This document shows positions 1 through 8,162 of a stretch of 46,119 nucleotides of DNA, piece after piece. The notes below the pieces were generated by a model. The model ran no database searches. It was not told the DNA's origin and saw only the letters and a list, made by a program, of their open reading frames with translations. Source of the stretch: Pirellulales bacterium (lineage in GTDB: Bacteria; Planctomycetota; Planctomycetia; Pirellulales; JACPPG01); assembly GCA_036490175.1 (NCBI GenBank), contig DASXEJ010000146.1, positions 1-46,119 on the forward strand, in the 5' to 3' direction. Each line of letters begins with the position of its first letter. The stretch's first letter is position 1. A program made the translations under genes and the position numbers.

Positions 1-123
1 CTAACTGCTAGCGATGACATGACATCCGTGCTTTGCTTGACTCGCTGTGAATATGAAAGCGACCGGAGGCCAAGGGGGCCCCGGATGAACGGAGTCTAAC
101 GCTTTCAGATTGGAAGGAGAGTT

Positions 124-510
124 ATGGAGATGATGACTAAAGAGCAGGAAGTTCTTCGGGTCGCTGACGAGATGTTTCAACAGAGCCCGGACTGGGTAAC
201 ATTCTTTCGCGAGATCCTGGGCCTGGAAGGGGTTTGCCGCCGGGCGTTCCCCGCACCCGAATTAATGAGCCGTTTCGAACAAGCCCCGGAGTATGCCGAA
301 ATCCAACAGCGGCTGGCGAAGCTGCGGGCCCGCGGCGACTTCTTTGCCAATTCGCGCGAGCCGACGCGAGTGATCACCGTGCGCCTCCCCAAGAGCCTGC
401 ACGAGTCATTGCGGGCGGAAGCTCACGAGCGTCATACGAGCATGAACAAGCTCTGTATCTCGAAGCTGTTGCAGATGGTCGACGGCGAATTGGTTCCGGC
501 AGACGCCTAG
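124..510 (+). CDS. Ribbon-helix-helix (HicB-like) DNA-binding protein
   Basis: A 128-residue soluble protein. The C-terminal part (about residues 82-118) reads VITVRLPKSLHESLR followed by an Ala/His-rich helix and TSMNKLCISKLL. That is the beta-strand/helix/helix pattern of Arc/HicB-type ribbon-helix-helix domains, in which paired strands contact DNA. The N-terminal 65 residues (DWVTFFREILG, PEYAEIQQRLAKLR) form a separate helical region that I remember as common beside this RHH in planctomycetes. The start at 124 follows a strong AGGAG about six bases upstream; in-frame ATGs at 130 and 133 are alternatives. No HicA-like toxin is adjacent, so calling it an antitoxin would be inference. DNA binding is likely; the target is unknown. 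Confidence 0.75.
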   Translation: MEMMTKEQEVLRVADEMFQQSPDWVTFFREILGLEGVCRRAFPAPELMSRFEQAPEYAEIQQRLAKLRARGDFFANSREPTRVITVRLPKSLHESLRAEAHERHTSMNKLCISKLLQMVDGELVPADA

Positions 511-596
511 TAGGCGCGGAGACCGGCAGGCGGGTGGCGCCTACGTGCCCGCCCGCGGCGGATACGCATTGGGTGGCGAGCACAAACAGAAAAAAT

Positions 597-1061
597 GGGT
601 TCGGAGTGGACTTGTAAGCCGGGTTCTGTCCCCGTCGTGTCCCGTGAGGGGCACGACGGGAGATGGTCATTTCTCTAGGGAGCCGATTGCTCGACTCCTC
701 AAGCAGCCTACCCGGAAGTCGATGACGGCCCAGACGGTCCGTGGCGTTACCCGCCGGCTTTCGCCGACGGCAGCGCCTGCTCCCTGTTTGGCCTTGCACC
801 CGATGGGGTTTGCCTAGCCAGGCCGGTCGCCCGACCTGCTGGTGAGCTCTTACCTCACCGTTTCACCCTTACCTCGTGCGGGACGAGCCCTCGCGAGGCG
901 GTTTACTTTCTGTTGCACTTTCCCTGGCCTCGCGGCCGGTGGGTGTTACCCATCATCGTGTCCGATCGGTGCCCGGACTTTCCTCTCGCCGAACCAGTCG
1001 TGAGGCCTTGCGGCGCTGCGCGCATGGTTCGACCAGCGGCCATCGGGTCCACTCCGAACCC
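597..1061 (-). ncRNA. rnpB: RNase P RNA, bacterial type A
   Basis: On the minus strand the hallmark GAGGAAAGTCCGGGC lies at 985-971 and the 3' hallmark ACAGAACCCGGCTTAC at 629-614. The ends form a perfect 15-bp P1 helix: GGGTTCGGAGTGGAC (1061-1047) pairs with GTCCACTCCGAACCC (611-597). This fixes a molecule of about 465 nt, somewhat longer than the roughly 377 nt of E. coli. A run of six T (minus strand, 595-590) follows P1 and may act in termination. The RNA is the catalytic subunit that removes the 5' leader of pre-tRNAs. It starts only five bases after the stop codon of the upstream radical SAM gene, in the same direction. Confidence 0.95.
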
Positions 1062-1066
1062 AGCAG

Positions 1067-2083
1067 CTACGATAGTCGACATGGAAGGTCACGTGAACGG
1101 CTCTCGGCAAATCGGCCGTCTGCCGCACTGGCTTCGGGCGTCGTCCAGTGGCGACCTTGCCAGGAATCGCGCCGCGCGAGTTCGGCGTCGATAGCACGTT
1201 TGAGTGCCGGTTTGTCCAGACACCAGGTCGGAGCGGTCAGGTACTCGGGAGGAGCCTCGCCACTGATGCGCTCGACGATGCACGTCGGCGGGAGCAATTC
1301 CAAGAAGTCGACAAGCGTCGTGACGTATTCCTCTCGCTCCAGTAGTCGCACTTCGCCGCTGGCAACCCAGTCGGCCAGCGGGGTATTCCGGACGGCATAT
1401 AGGTTGTGGATTTTCACGGCGTTGAACCCTAGCCGGCCCACTTCCCTGGCGCTGGCCATCATGTCGGCGTGCGATTCGCCGGGGAGTCCCAACATGATAT
1501 GGGCGCAGATCTCGAAACCGCGTCCGTGGCACCGCGCGATGGCATCTACCAGGGCGCCGTGATGATGGCCGCGATTCATCCAGTCCAGCGAGCGATCGTG
1601 CATCGTTTGCATTCCCAGCTCGACGGATAGGTACATCCGACCGCCGATCTCGCTGAGTAATTCCAGTACGTCCTCGGGGACGCAGTCAGGTCGCGTGCCG
1701 ATGGCCAGGCCAACTACCTGTGGATGTTCCAGAGCCTCTTCGTAGACGGCGCGCAGACGGTCGACCGGGGCATAGGTATTAGTTGCGGGCTGAAAGTACG
1801 CCAGGAAGTGGTTCACGTCGTAGCGCCACTTCAACCGGCGGATCCCGTCGTCGAGTTGGGCCCGAATGGCGCCGCGCGGAACGCGACGGCTGGGGCTGAA
1901 GCTGCGATTGTCGCAAAAGACGCAGCCGCCGGTGGTCACCGTCCCGTCCACGTTGGGACAGGTGAAGCCCGCGTTCAGGCTCACCTTTTGCACGCGGTGG
2001 CCGAACTTATGGCGGAAGAAGTGGTTCAGGGCGAAGTATCGTAGCCCAGCGGTACGCCAGGCAGGCGTTTCGACATCATCCAT
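1067..2083 (-). CDS. yhcC: Radical SAM protein, YhcC / TIGR01212 family
   Basis: A 338-residue protein with the cluster motif typical of this family: Cys42, Cys54 and Cys57 (CPNVDG, then GGCVFC), a C-x11-C-x2-C spacing rather than the classical CX3CX2C. Downstream come FQPATNTYAP, GTRPDCVP, LSVELGMQT and HIMLGLPGE, segments of the radical SAM barrel and SAM-binding region. The reaction is unknown for most family members; E. coli YhcC is the reference. The ATG at 2083 gives the usual N-terminus (RYFALNHFFRHKFGHRVQKVSL). The last 25 or so residues are Arg/Ser-rich and poorly conserved in look. The gene ends five bases before rnpB. Confidence 0.88.
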   Translation of the reverse strand: MDDVETPAWRTAGLRYFALNHFFRHKFGHRVQKVSLNAGFTCPNVDGTVTTGGCVFCDNRSFSPSRRVPRGAIRAQLDDGIRRLKWRYDVNHFLAYFQPATNTYAPVDRLRAVYEEALEHPQVVGLAIGTRPDCVPEDVLELLSEIGGRMYLSVELGMQTMHDRSLDWMNRGHHHGALVDAIARCHGRGFEICAHIMLGLPGESHADMMASAREVGRLGFNAVKIHNLYAVRNTPLADWVASGEVRLLEREEYVTTLVDFLELLPPTCIVERISGEAPPEYLTAPTWCLDKPALKRAIDAELARRDSWQGRHWTTPEASAADGRFAESRSRDLPCRLS

Positions 2084-2181
2084 AGGCAGCCATTATTGAC
2101 GCATTGGGAGGGGCTGCCTAGACTCAAACCAAGACGCGGTAAGTGTTATCGCATCATGTTCTCCCGTCAGGCAAATTCGAC

Positions 2182-2643
2182 ATGTACGGTGAACTGGTCC
2201 CAGTCGGCGGAGGCGACACGATTCCTCTGCTGAAGAAGACCCTGTTGGTGGGCCGACGCGAAAGTTGCGATATCGTGTTGCGCTTTCCCAATGTGTCCGC
2301 TCATCACTGTCAGTTGCAGGTCGATGCCGGTTATTGGTACATCCACGACCAGCAGAGCCGCAACGGTGTGAAGGTCAACGGCACGCGCGTTACCGAGAAG
2401 CGGGTCGACCCAGGCGACATCCTCAGCATTGCCACGCATCGTTACACCGTGCAGTACTCGCCGATGGACCTCGGGGCCGTCGGTCCGCCCCCCACTCCGG
2501 GCACTCCCCAGTCGGAAATATTCTCGAAATCACTGTTAGAGCGAGCCGGCTTGAAAAAGAACGACGGGGCCACGGACAACCGGCGCTTCGACGTGCTCAA
2601 CAACGAAGCCGGACAGATCAAGGATTCGAACAAGCCTGTTTGA
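2182..2643 (+). CDS. FHA domain protein
   Basis: A forkhead-associated domain fills residues 1-90 (numbered from ATG 2182): GRRESCDIVL, then VSAHHCQL and DQQSRNGVKVNGTRV. These carry the Arg, Ser and Asn positions that bind phosphothreonine in FHA domains. The C-terminal 60 residues are polar and probably disordered. The open frame extends to GTG 2143, but the family-like N-terminus MYGELVPVGG begins at ATG 2182, so I chose it although the ribosome-binding site is weak. The protein is probably cytoplasmic, a phosphopeptide reader for Ser/Thr kinases, which planctomycetes have in number. No kinase is adjacent, so the partner is unknown. Confidence 0.82.
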   Translation: MYGELVPVGGGDTIPLLKKTLLVGRRESCDIVLRFPNVSAHHCQLQVDAGYWYIHDQQSRNGVKVNGTRVTEKRVDPGDILSIATHRYTVQYSPMDLGAVGPPPTPGTPQSEIFSKSLLERAGLKKNDGATDNRRFDVLNNEAGQIKDSNKPV

Positions 2644-2817
2644 TTCTTGCACTTCATGATCGAGTCATCATCGCTGCGAAGACTGTTCGATCGTTGGAGA
2701 GCGACTGACACGCGGGATTGGAAAATGCAGGCATACGCCCACTGCGCGTCTGCTGCTCGCTTGGCCGGATCACGTGTTTCTTCACACCTCAATGCTTCGC
2801 GGTAGTTCGCGCTGCGC

Positions 2818-3954
2818 ATGGCCAAGAAAAAAAAGATCCGAGCCAACTTTCGCAAGAACCGAGGGACGCGGGTTCGCACGACCGATTGGACCCAGCGCTT
2901 CGCCGCCGATAAGACGCGTGACGATGAGTCGTTGCGCGGCGAGCGCATTAGCGGACGCGGCGAGCTGACACGCAAGCGAACCATTATGGTCGACGATCAC
3001 TCCGCGGCCGGTGCCGAACCGGGGGACGCGGTGTTGGGAGTCGACATGGCCGAGTGCCTGGCCGGTCGCGTGCTTTCGGTGCAAGGTCTGACAAGCACCG
3101 TTCAAACGCCGGATGGGCAATTGCACCAATGTGCCACGCGCCGCTTGCTGAAAACCCTCAGCACGGATCAACGTCACGTGGTGGCCGCAGGTGATCGCGT
3201 GCAATTTCGTCCTGCCCAGGGGAACGAAGGAATCATCGAGCGCATCGAGCCGCGGCATGGCGTGCTCAGCCGCAATGTGCGCGGACGGCAGCACGTCATT
3301 GTCGCCAACGTCGACCAGTTGCTGATCGTGGCCAGCGCCGCCGAACCGTATCTGAAACCCAATCTTATCGATCGGTTTCTTGTCAGTGCCGAGAAAAACA
3401 GAATCCGGCCCTTGATTGTCATTAACAAGATCGACCTGGTCGAGCGCGGGTCGCTCGCGCCGATGGTGGGCGTGTTCAGCCAGATGGGCTATCGAGTGTT
3501 GCTGGTCAGCGCGCGGACGGGATTCGGCATGGATCGCGTGCGACGGGCGCTCGCCAATTGTGCCACGGCCGTCGCTGGGCAGAGCGGTGTCGGCAAATCG
3601 TCACTTCTCAATGCCGTGGAAACCGATTGGAGCCTGCGCGTCGCCGAGGTCAGCGAAGAGACTCAGAAGGGTCGCCATACGACGACCACGGCTCGTCTAT
3701 TGACGCTGGGTTGCGGAGGGTACGTCATCGATACGCCGGGAATCCGACAATTCCAACTATGGGATATCGTGCCGGAAGAGGTCGCTGGCTGCTATCGCGA
3801 TCTGCGTCCATTCGTCAACAAGTGCCGATTCCCCAATTGCACCCACACGCACGAGGCCGACTGCGCCGTCAAGGATGCTGTGGCCGATGGCTGGCTAGAC
3901 GCGCGACGTTACGAAAGTTACTGCCATCTCTTTAGCGGCGACATGGCCGTTTAA
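2818..3954 (+). CDS. rsgA: Ribosome small-subunit maturation GTPase RsgA
   Basis: A circularly permuted GTPase of 378 residues. The motifs run G4 NKID (203-206), G1 GQSGVGKSS (254-262), the G2 threonines in GRHTTTT (286-291), then G3 DTPG (305-308). This G4-G1-G3 order is diagnostic of RsgA/YjeQ. An OB-fold precedes the G domain (about 80-145), and a zinc finger follows with Cys336, Cys341, His343 and Cys349. The first 55 residues (MAKKKKIRANFRKNRG...) form a basic extension, plausibly an rRNA contact. The enzyme acts late in 30S assembly, releasing RbfA. The start ATG gives the expected lysine-rich N-terminus. Confidence 0.95.
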   Translation: MAKKKKIRANFRKNRGTRVRTTDWTQRFAADKTRDDESLRGERISGRGELTRKRTIMVDDHSAAGAEPGDAVLGVDMAECLAGRVLSVQGLTSTVQTPDGQLHQCATRRLLKTLSTDQRHVVAAGDRVQFRPAQGNEGIIERIEPRHGVLSRNVRGRQHVIVANVDQLLIVASAAEPYLKPNLIDRFLVSAEKNRIRPLIVINKIDLVERGSLAPMVGVFSQMGYRVLLVSARTGFGMDRVRRALANCATAVAGQSGVGKSSLLNAVETDWSLRVAEVSEETQKGRHTTTTARLLTLGCGGYVIDTPGIRQFQLWDIVPEEVAGCYRDLRPFVNKCRFPNCTHTHEADCAVKDAVADGWLDARRYESYCHLFSGDMAV

Positions 3955-4242
3955 TATGCCGTCGACCTTGCACGTTTGTTTGGGCCATTCCGCAACGAGT
4001 GCGTGTATGACCGGGTCCAGGCTTGCGAACTCCGCAGTTGGTCAGGTTTGTCATCAAGTCGCCGGTCGTGAACCGTGGCAACGGTATGACTGTCCTATCT
4101 GGAGGCCGGATTTTCTGGCCGCAAACGCGTGGGGCCGTATACTTCGATCAGGCAGCTTGCCATTGATGCTATCAAGCAAGCGACACAGCGAGATGATCGA
4201 GATTGTCACCTATCACCGAGGGTCACAGCCATCGTAAAAGAA

Positions 4243-5577
4243 ATGTACCGCTCCGAAACGGTCGTCAGCGAATCCGCTGTATTGGTCGGTGTCGTATTAC
4301 CGAGCCACCGGTTTCCCGGCGATCCTTTGGACGAATTGGAAGGTTTGGTGCAATCGGCCGGAGCACGCATCGTCGGTCAGTTGACACAGCGGCGCGAAAC
4401 GCCAGACAAGACGACATATCTGGGTAAGGGCAAAGTCGAAGAGTTACGGCTCTTGGCCGAAGCGCAAGAGGCGGACGTCGTCGTCTTCGACAACGATCTT
4501 AGTCCGGCGCAGACGCGTAATCTCGAGAAGGCGACCAATACCAAGGTGCTGGATCGAACTGAGCTGATTCTCGACATCTTTGCCAGTCGCGCGCAAACTC
4601 ACGAGGCGCGCCTGGCCGTCGAATTGGCGCAGCTACAGTACTCGCTCCCGCGGCTCAAGCGCATGTGGACCCACTTGTCGCGCATGAAGATGGGAATCGG
4701 CATGCGCGGCCCGGGCGAGAAGCAATTGGAAGTCGACCGTCGTCTAGTCGAGAAGCGAATTCACGACCTGCGCGATGAACTGTCGGTCATCGAGCGGCGC
4801 AAAGAGCGGCAAGTTGCCGCGCGGCACGACCGCATGACAGTCTCGCTCGTCGGCTACACCAACGCCGGCAAGAGCACGTTGTTGAACGTATTAACCGGCG
4901 CCGACGTACTGGCCGCACACAAGCTGTTCGCCACGCTCGACACGCGCACGCGTCGTTGGCAGTTGCCCGGCTGGGGGCCTGTGCTGTTGAGCGATACGGT
5001 CGGTTTCATTCGCGAGCTGCCGCATCATCTGATTGCCAGCTTCAAGGCCACCTTGGAAGAGTCGCGGCAGGCCGATCTCTTGCTGCACGTGGCCGACGCC
5101 AGCAGCCCGGCGGTTTATCAACAGATTGCCGCGGTGTATGGCGTGCTCGAAGAATTGGGGATCGAGGAAAAAGACACGCTGCTCGTACTCAACAAAGTGG
5201 ACGCACTGGCCGACCGAATACAACTCGATGGTCTGCTCGAACGTTATCCCAACGCGGTACCGATCAGCGCCCGACGTGGCCAGGGACTGGCGCAACTGGC
5301 CGGCAAAGTCAGCGAAGCGTTGAGTCGTGGATTTCTCGACGTCGACATCGAAACCGATGCCTCGAACGGCCGGCTGTTGGCATTTCTCGCGGCGCATGGA
5401 GAAGTTTTGTCGCAGCAATACCACGACAGCAGCGTCACGGTTCACTGTCGTATCGCGCAGCAGCATCTTGGACCGATTCAAGACCTGGCCAAATGCATCC
5501 GTCCTCATCAATCGGACGGATCGCTCGCGGTCGATCCTAAGGAAGTACCTCCGGCCAAGATCGAGGACGTGGCATGA
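4243..5577 (+). CDS. hflX: Ribosome-associated GTPase HflX
   Basis: From ATG 4243 the protein has 444 residues. The N-terminal HflX domain carries YLGKGKVEEL (59-68) and the glycine-rich GIGMRGPGEKQLE (151-163). The G domain follows with GYTNAGKS (204-211), DTVGFIRELP (251-260), NKVD (317-320) and SAR (342-344). HflX binds the 50S subunit and splits stalled or hibernating ribosomes, mainly in stress. The frame stays open to a GTG at 4129, but those 38 extra residues do not resemble the family and ATG 4243 has a purine-rich AAAAGAA just upstream. No hfq or hflKC lies beside it. It is 288 bp from rsgA and probably separately transcribed. Confidence 0.93.
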   Translation: MYRSETVVSESAVLVGVVLPSHRFPGDPLDELEGLVQSAGARIVGQLTQRRETPDKTTYLGKGKVEELRLLAEAQEADVVVFDNDLSPAQTRNLEKATNTKVLDRTELILDIFASRAQTHEARLAVELAQLQYSLPRLKRMWTHLSRMKMGIGMRGPGEKQLEVDRRLVEKRIHDLRDELSVIERRKERQVAARHDRMTVSLVGYTNAGKSTLLNVLTGADVLAAHKLFATLDTRTRRWQLPGWGPVLLSDTVGFIRELPHHLIASFKATLEESRQADLLLHVADASSPAVYQQIAAVYGVLEELGIEEKDTLLVLNKVDALADRIQLDGLLERYPNAVPISARRGQGLAQLAGKVSEALSRGFLDVDIETDASNGRLLAFLAAHGEVLSQQYHDSSVTVHCRIAQQHLGPIQDLAKCIRPHQSDGSLAVDPKEVPPAKIEDVA

Positions 5578-5696
5578 TGTTGGCGACATCCCGGCGGTTT
5601 GTGAAACGGCGCCCGCGAACCGCGAGCGCGCGACAATGCGCAGACCGCATGCCGGAGATGGTTTAACGCGTCGCCAACCAGGGCACAGAGACGACA

Positions 5697-6482
5697 ATGA
5701 CGCGCCGTGCCATCAAGGGATACCGAGCCATTGTCACCGGCGCGTCGAGCGGCATCGGCCGTGAACTGGTGATGGAGCTGGTACGCCGTGGTGCCCGCGT
5801 TGTTGCCACGGCGCGCCGGGCCGATCGTTTGGAATCGCTGGCCGTCGAGGCGGGCTCGTATCCGGGCGAGATCACGACCGTAGTCGGTGACATCACGCGC
5901 GAGGAAACGCGCCAGGCACTCGTCGCGTGCGCCACAGACCGTTGGGGTGGGATCGATCTGCTGGTCAACAATGCCGGCGTTGGCATGATACGCGATTTTG
6001 ACCAATCCGATGCCGATCGATTGCGGCAACTCATGGACGTGAATTTTTTCGCAGCGGTCGAGATGACACGCGCAGCGCTCCCTGTGTTACGTGCCGGACG
6101 GCAGCCGATGGTGGTCAACGTCGCCTCGATCCTGGGGCACCGCGGCATCCCGCACTACACGGAATACTGTGCCAGCAAGTTCGCCTTGGTAGGTTTCAGC
6201 GAGGCTTTGCGTGCAGAACTGGTGGGTCGGGGAGTCGAGGTCTTGGTCGTCAGCCCCGGCACGACGAAATCCGAATTCTTCGACGTGCTGGTAGCCGAGC
6301 AGCCGGGCGTGGGGAGCCGCGGCGAAGGGGGCGTGTCTCCTGTGGACGTCGCCCTGGCCACCGTTCGCGCGATCGAGCGCAGCCGGCACTTGATCATCCC
6401 CAATAATCGGGGTCGGCTGCTGTTGTGGCTGAATCGGCTCTCTCCGCGACTGGCGGACGCCCTGGTGGCGCGTTTTGGGTAA
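5697..6482 (+). CDS. Short-chain dehydrogenase/reductase (SDR)
   Basis: A classical SDR of 261 residues. The cofactor motif TGASSGIG is at 14-21, NNAG at 91-94, and the catalytic set is Ser144, Tyr157 and Lys161 (YCASK), with Asn about 116 (DVNFFAA). Arg40/Arg41 after the second strand (ATARRADRL) suggest a preference for NADP(H). The substrate cannot be named from the sequence. The hydrophobic C-terminus (RLLLWLNRLSPRLADALVARFG) resembles the membrane-leaning tail of SDRs of the DltE/YqjQ type. The gene stands 119 bp after hflX and seems unrelated to it. Confidence 0.88.
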   Translation: MTRRAIKGYRAIVTGASSGIGRELVMELVRRGARVVATARRADRLESLAVEAGSYPGEITTVVGDITREETRQALVACATDRWGGIDLLVNNAGVGMIRDFDQSDADRLRQLMDVNFFAAVEMTRAALPVLRAGRQPMVVNVASILGHRGIPHYTEYCASKFALVGFSEALRAELVGRGVEVLVVSPGTTKSEFFDVLVAEQPGVGSRGEGGVSPVDVALATVRAIERSRHLIIPNNRGRLLLWLNRLSPRLADALVARFG

Positions 6483-6683
6483 GCAATCGTGCGTAATCGT
6501 GTGCCTGGCGTGCCTCGATGCTCGTGTTGCACCATCCTCCAGGTCGGTAGCCCGTTAAGCCGCTCAGGCTAGCAAACCGTGCGCGTCCCCTGTTACACTT
6601 AGTGAGTACCGCTCTGCCGGTATTCAGCCTGCCTGCCGTACTTCGAACCTCAATCGCATTTCGACGCCCCGGAGCCCTCGATC

Positions 6684-8135
6684 ATGTCGTCATTATCACG
6701 CCGCAAGTTTTTGGAAGATTCGATGCTCGCCGCCGCCGCGGCCGTTGCTGCCGGCAGCCTCCATACGGTCCGCGCCGATGACGCGGCACCGGTCAGCAAG
6801 AGTCCCAACGAAAAGCTTGGTGTCGCTTGCGTGGGCGTGAATGGTCAAGGCAAAAGTCACCTGGGTGCTTACTCGCGGCGACCGGATACCGAGGTGCTGT
6901 ACGTCTGTGACGTCGACGAGAGTGTTGGCCGCGAACGGGTCAAGGAAGTCGCCGCCCGCCAAGGGCGCGAACCGAAGTATGTGGCCGACTTGCGACAACT
7001 GCTCGACGACAAATCCGTCGATATCGTCACGACCGCAACGCCCAATCATTGGCATTCGCTGGTAGGCATCTGGGCGATGCAATCCGGCAAGGATGTGTAC
7101 GTCGAGAAGCCCGTCAGTCATAACGTCAGCGAAGGTCGCCGCATGGTCGAGGCGGCACGCAAATATGGCCGCATCTGTCAGACCGGCACACAGTGCCGCT
7201 CGATGAAGGGGTCGATCGACGCGATTGCACATGTGCATCAGGGCAAGATCGGAGAATTGAAGATCGCCCGCGGCCTTTGCTACAAGAAGCGCGGCTCGAT
7301 TGGGCCGAAGGGAAACTATCCGATTCCGCCAAGCGTGAACTACGACCTGTGGTCGGGACCGGCCGCCGTAAAGCCATTGACGCGCGAGCGCCTGCACTAC
7401 GACTGGCACTGGATGTGGGACTACGGCAATGGCGACTTGGGCAATCAGGGCATTCATCAAATGGACCTGGCGCGCTGGGGCCTGGGCACCAATACGCTTA
7501 GCACCGAAGTCGTCAGCTACGGCGGCCGCTTGGGCTACGAGGATGCCGGCGAAACGGCGAACACCCAGGTCATCATTCACGATTATGGAAATCAGCAACT
7601 GGTGTTCGAGGTGCGCGGCTTGCCGACCGAGGATTTGCGCGGCGCTCGGGTCGGCGTGATCTTCGAGGGAACCGATGGATTCGTGGTTCTCACCGAGTAC
7701 ACGTCCGGCGCCGCGTTCGACTTGAAAGGAAACAAAGTCGCCGAGTTCCAAGGGGGCGGTGATCATCACGGCAACTTCCTCAAGGCGGTGCGCAGCCGAA
7801 AGGTCGAGGATCTGAATGCCGACATTCTCGAAGGGCACCTGTCGAGCGCGCTGTGTCATCTTGGAAATATTTCGTACCGCCTGGGCGCGAAGACGCATTT
7901 CAAGGATGTCGAGATGCGACTAGCCGGCAATGACGACGCCGTCGACACCTTTGAGCGGTTTAGCGACCATTTGAAGACGAACGGTGTCGACCTGGAAAAG
8001 GCCGAGATCGCCTATGGCAAGGAGCTACATATCGATCCGCGCGGCGAAACGTTTGTCAACGATTTGCAGGCCGATGCCATGCTGACACGTGAGTACCGCG
8101 CGCCGTTCATCGTGCCCCCGGCCGGACGCGTTTAG
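6684..8135 (+). CDS. Tat-exported Gfo/Idh/MocA oxidoreductase
   Basis: A 483-residue protein that begins SRRKFLEDSM followed by an alanine-rich hydrophobic stretch, a Tat signal (residues 5-32), so it is exported folded with its cofactor. The NAD(P)-binding Rossmann core begins at LGVACVGVNGQGKSH (about 45-59), and the EKP motif of the family lies in VYVEKPVSHN (about 138-147). The second half holds the oxidoreductase beta-sheet domain with DWHWMWDYGNGDLGNQGIHQMDLARW, a pattern of planctomycete and bacteroidete Gfo/Idh members acting on sugars. Large paralog sets of such enzymes are usual in planctomycetes; the substrate is unknown. It converges on glmM with only 27 bp between the stops. Confidence 0.87.
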   Translation: MSSLSRRKFLEDSMLAAAAAVAAGSLHTVRADDAAPVSKSPNEKLGVACVGVNGQGKSHLGAYSRRPDTEVLYVCDVDESVGRERVKEVAARQGREPKYVADLRQLLDDKSVDIVTTATPNHWHSLVGIWAMQSGKDVYVEKPVSHNVSEGRRMVEAARKYGRICQTGTQCRSMKGSIDAIAHVHQGKIGELKIARGLCYKKRGSIGPKGNYPIPPSVNYDLWSGPAAVKPLTRERLHYDWHWMWDYGNGDLGNQGIHQMDLARWGLGTNTLSTEVVSYGGRLGYEDAGETANTQVIIHDYGNQQLVFEVRGLPTEDLRGARVGVIFEGTDGFVVLTEYTSGAAFDLKGNKVAEFQGGGDHHGNFLKAVRSRKVEDLNADILEGHLSSALCHLGNISYRLGAKTHFKDVEMRLAGNDDAVDTFERFSDHLKTNGVDLEKAEIAYGKELHIDPRGETFVNDLQADAMLTREYRAPFIVPPAGRV

Positions 8136-8162
8136 CTTCCGAACGGTAATTCAAAGGCTCCA

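Noticed and set aside
876..1562. 228-residue frame across rnpB
   Set aside because: It covers the RNase P RNA and the antisense of the radical SAM gene; the translation is Ser/Arg-rich without any family feature.
4129..4242. GTG start for hflX
   Set aside because: The extra 38 residues do not fit the family, and ATG 4243 is preceded by purines.
6696..7898. 400-residue minus-strand frame inside the Tat oxidoreductase
   Set aside because: It is antisense to a clear gene with Rossmann and EKP motifs, and it reads as His/Ala/Val-rich noise.
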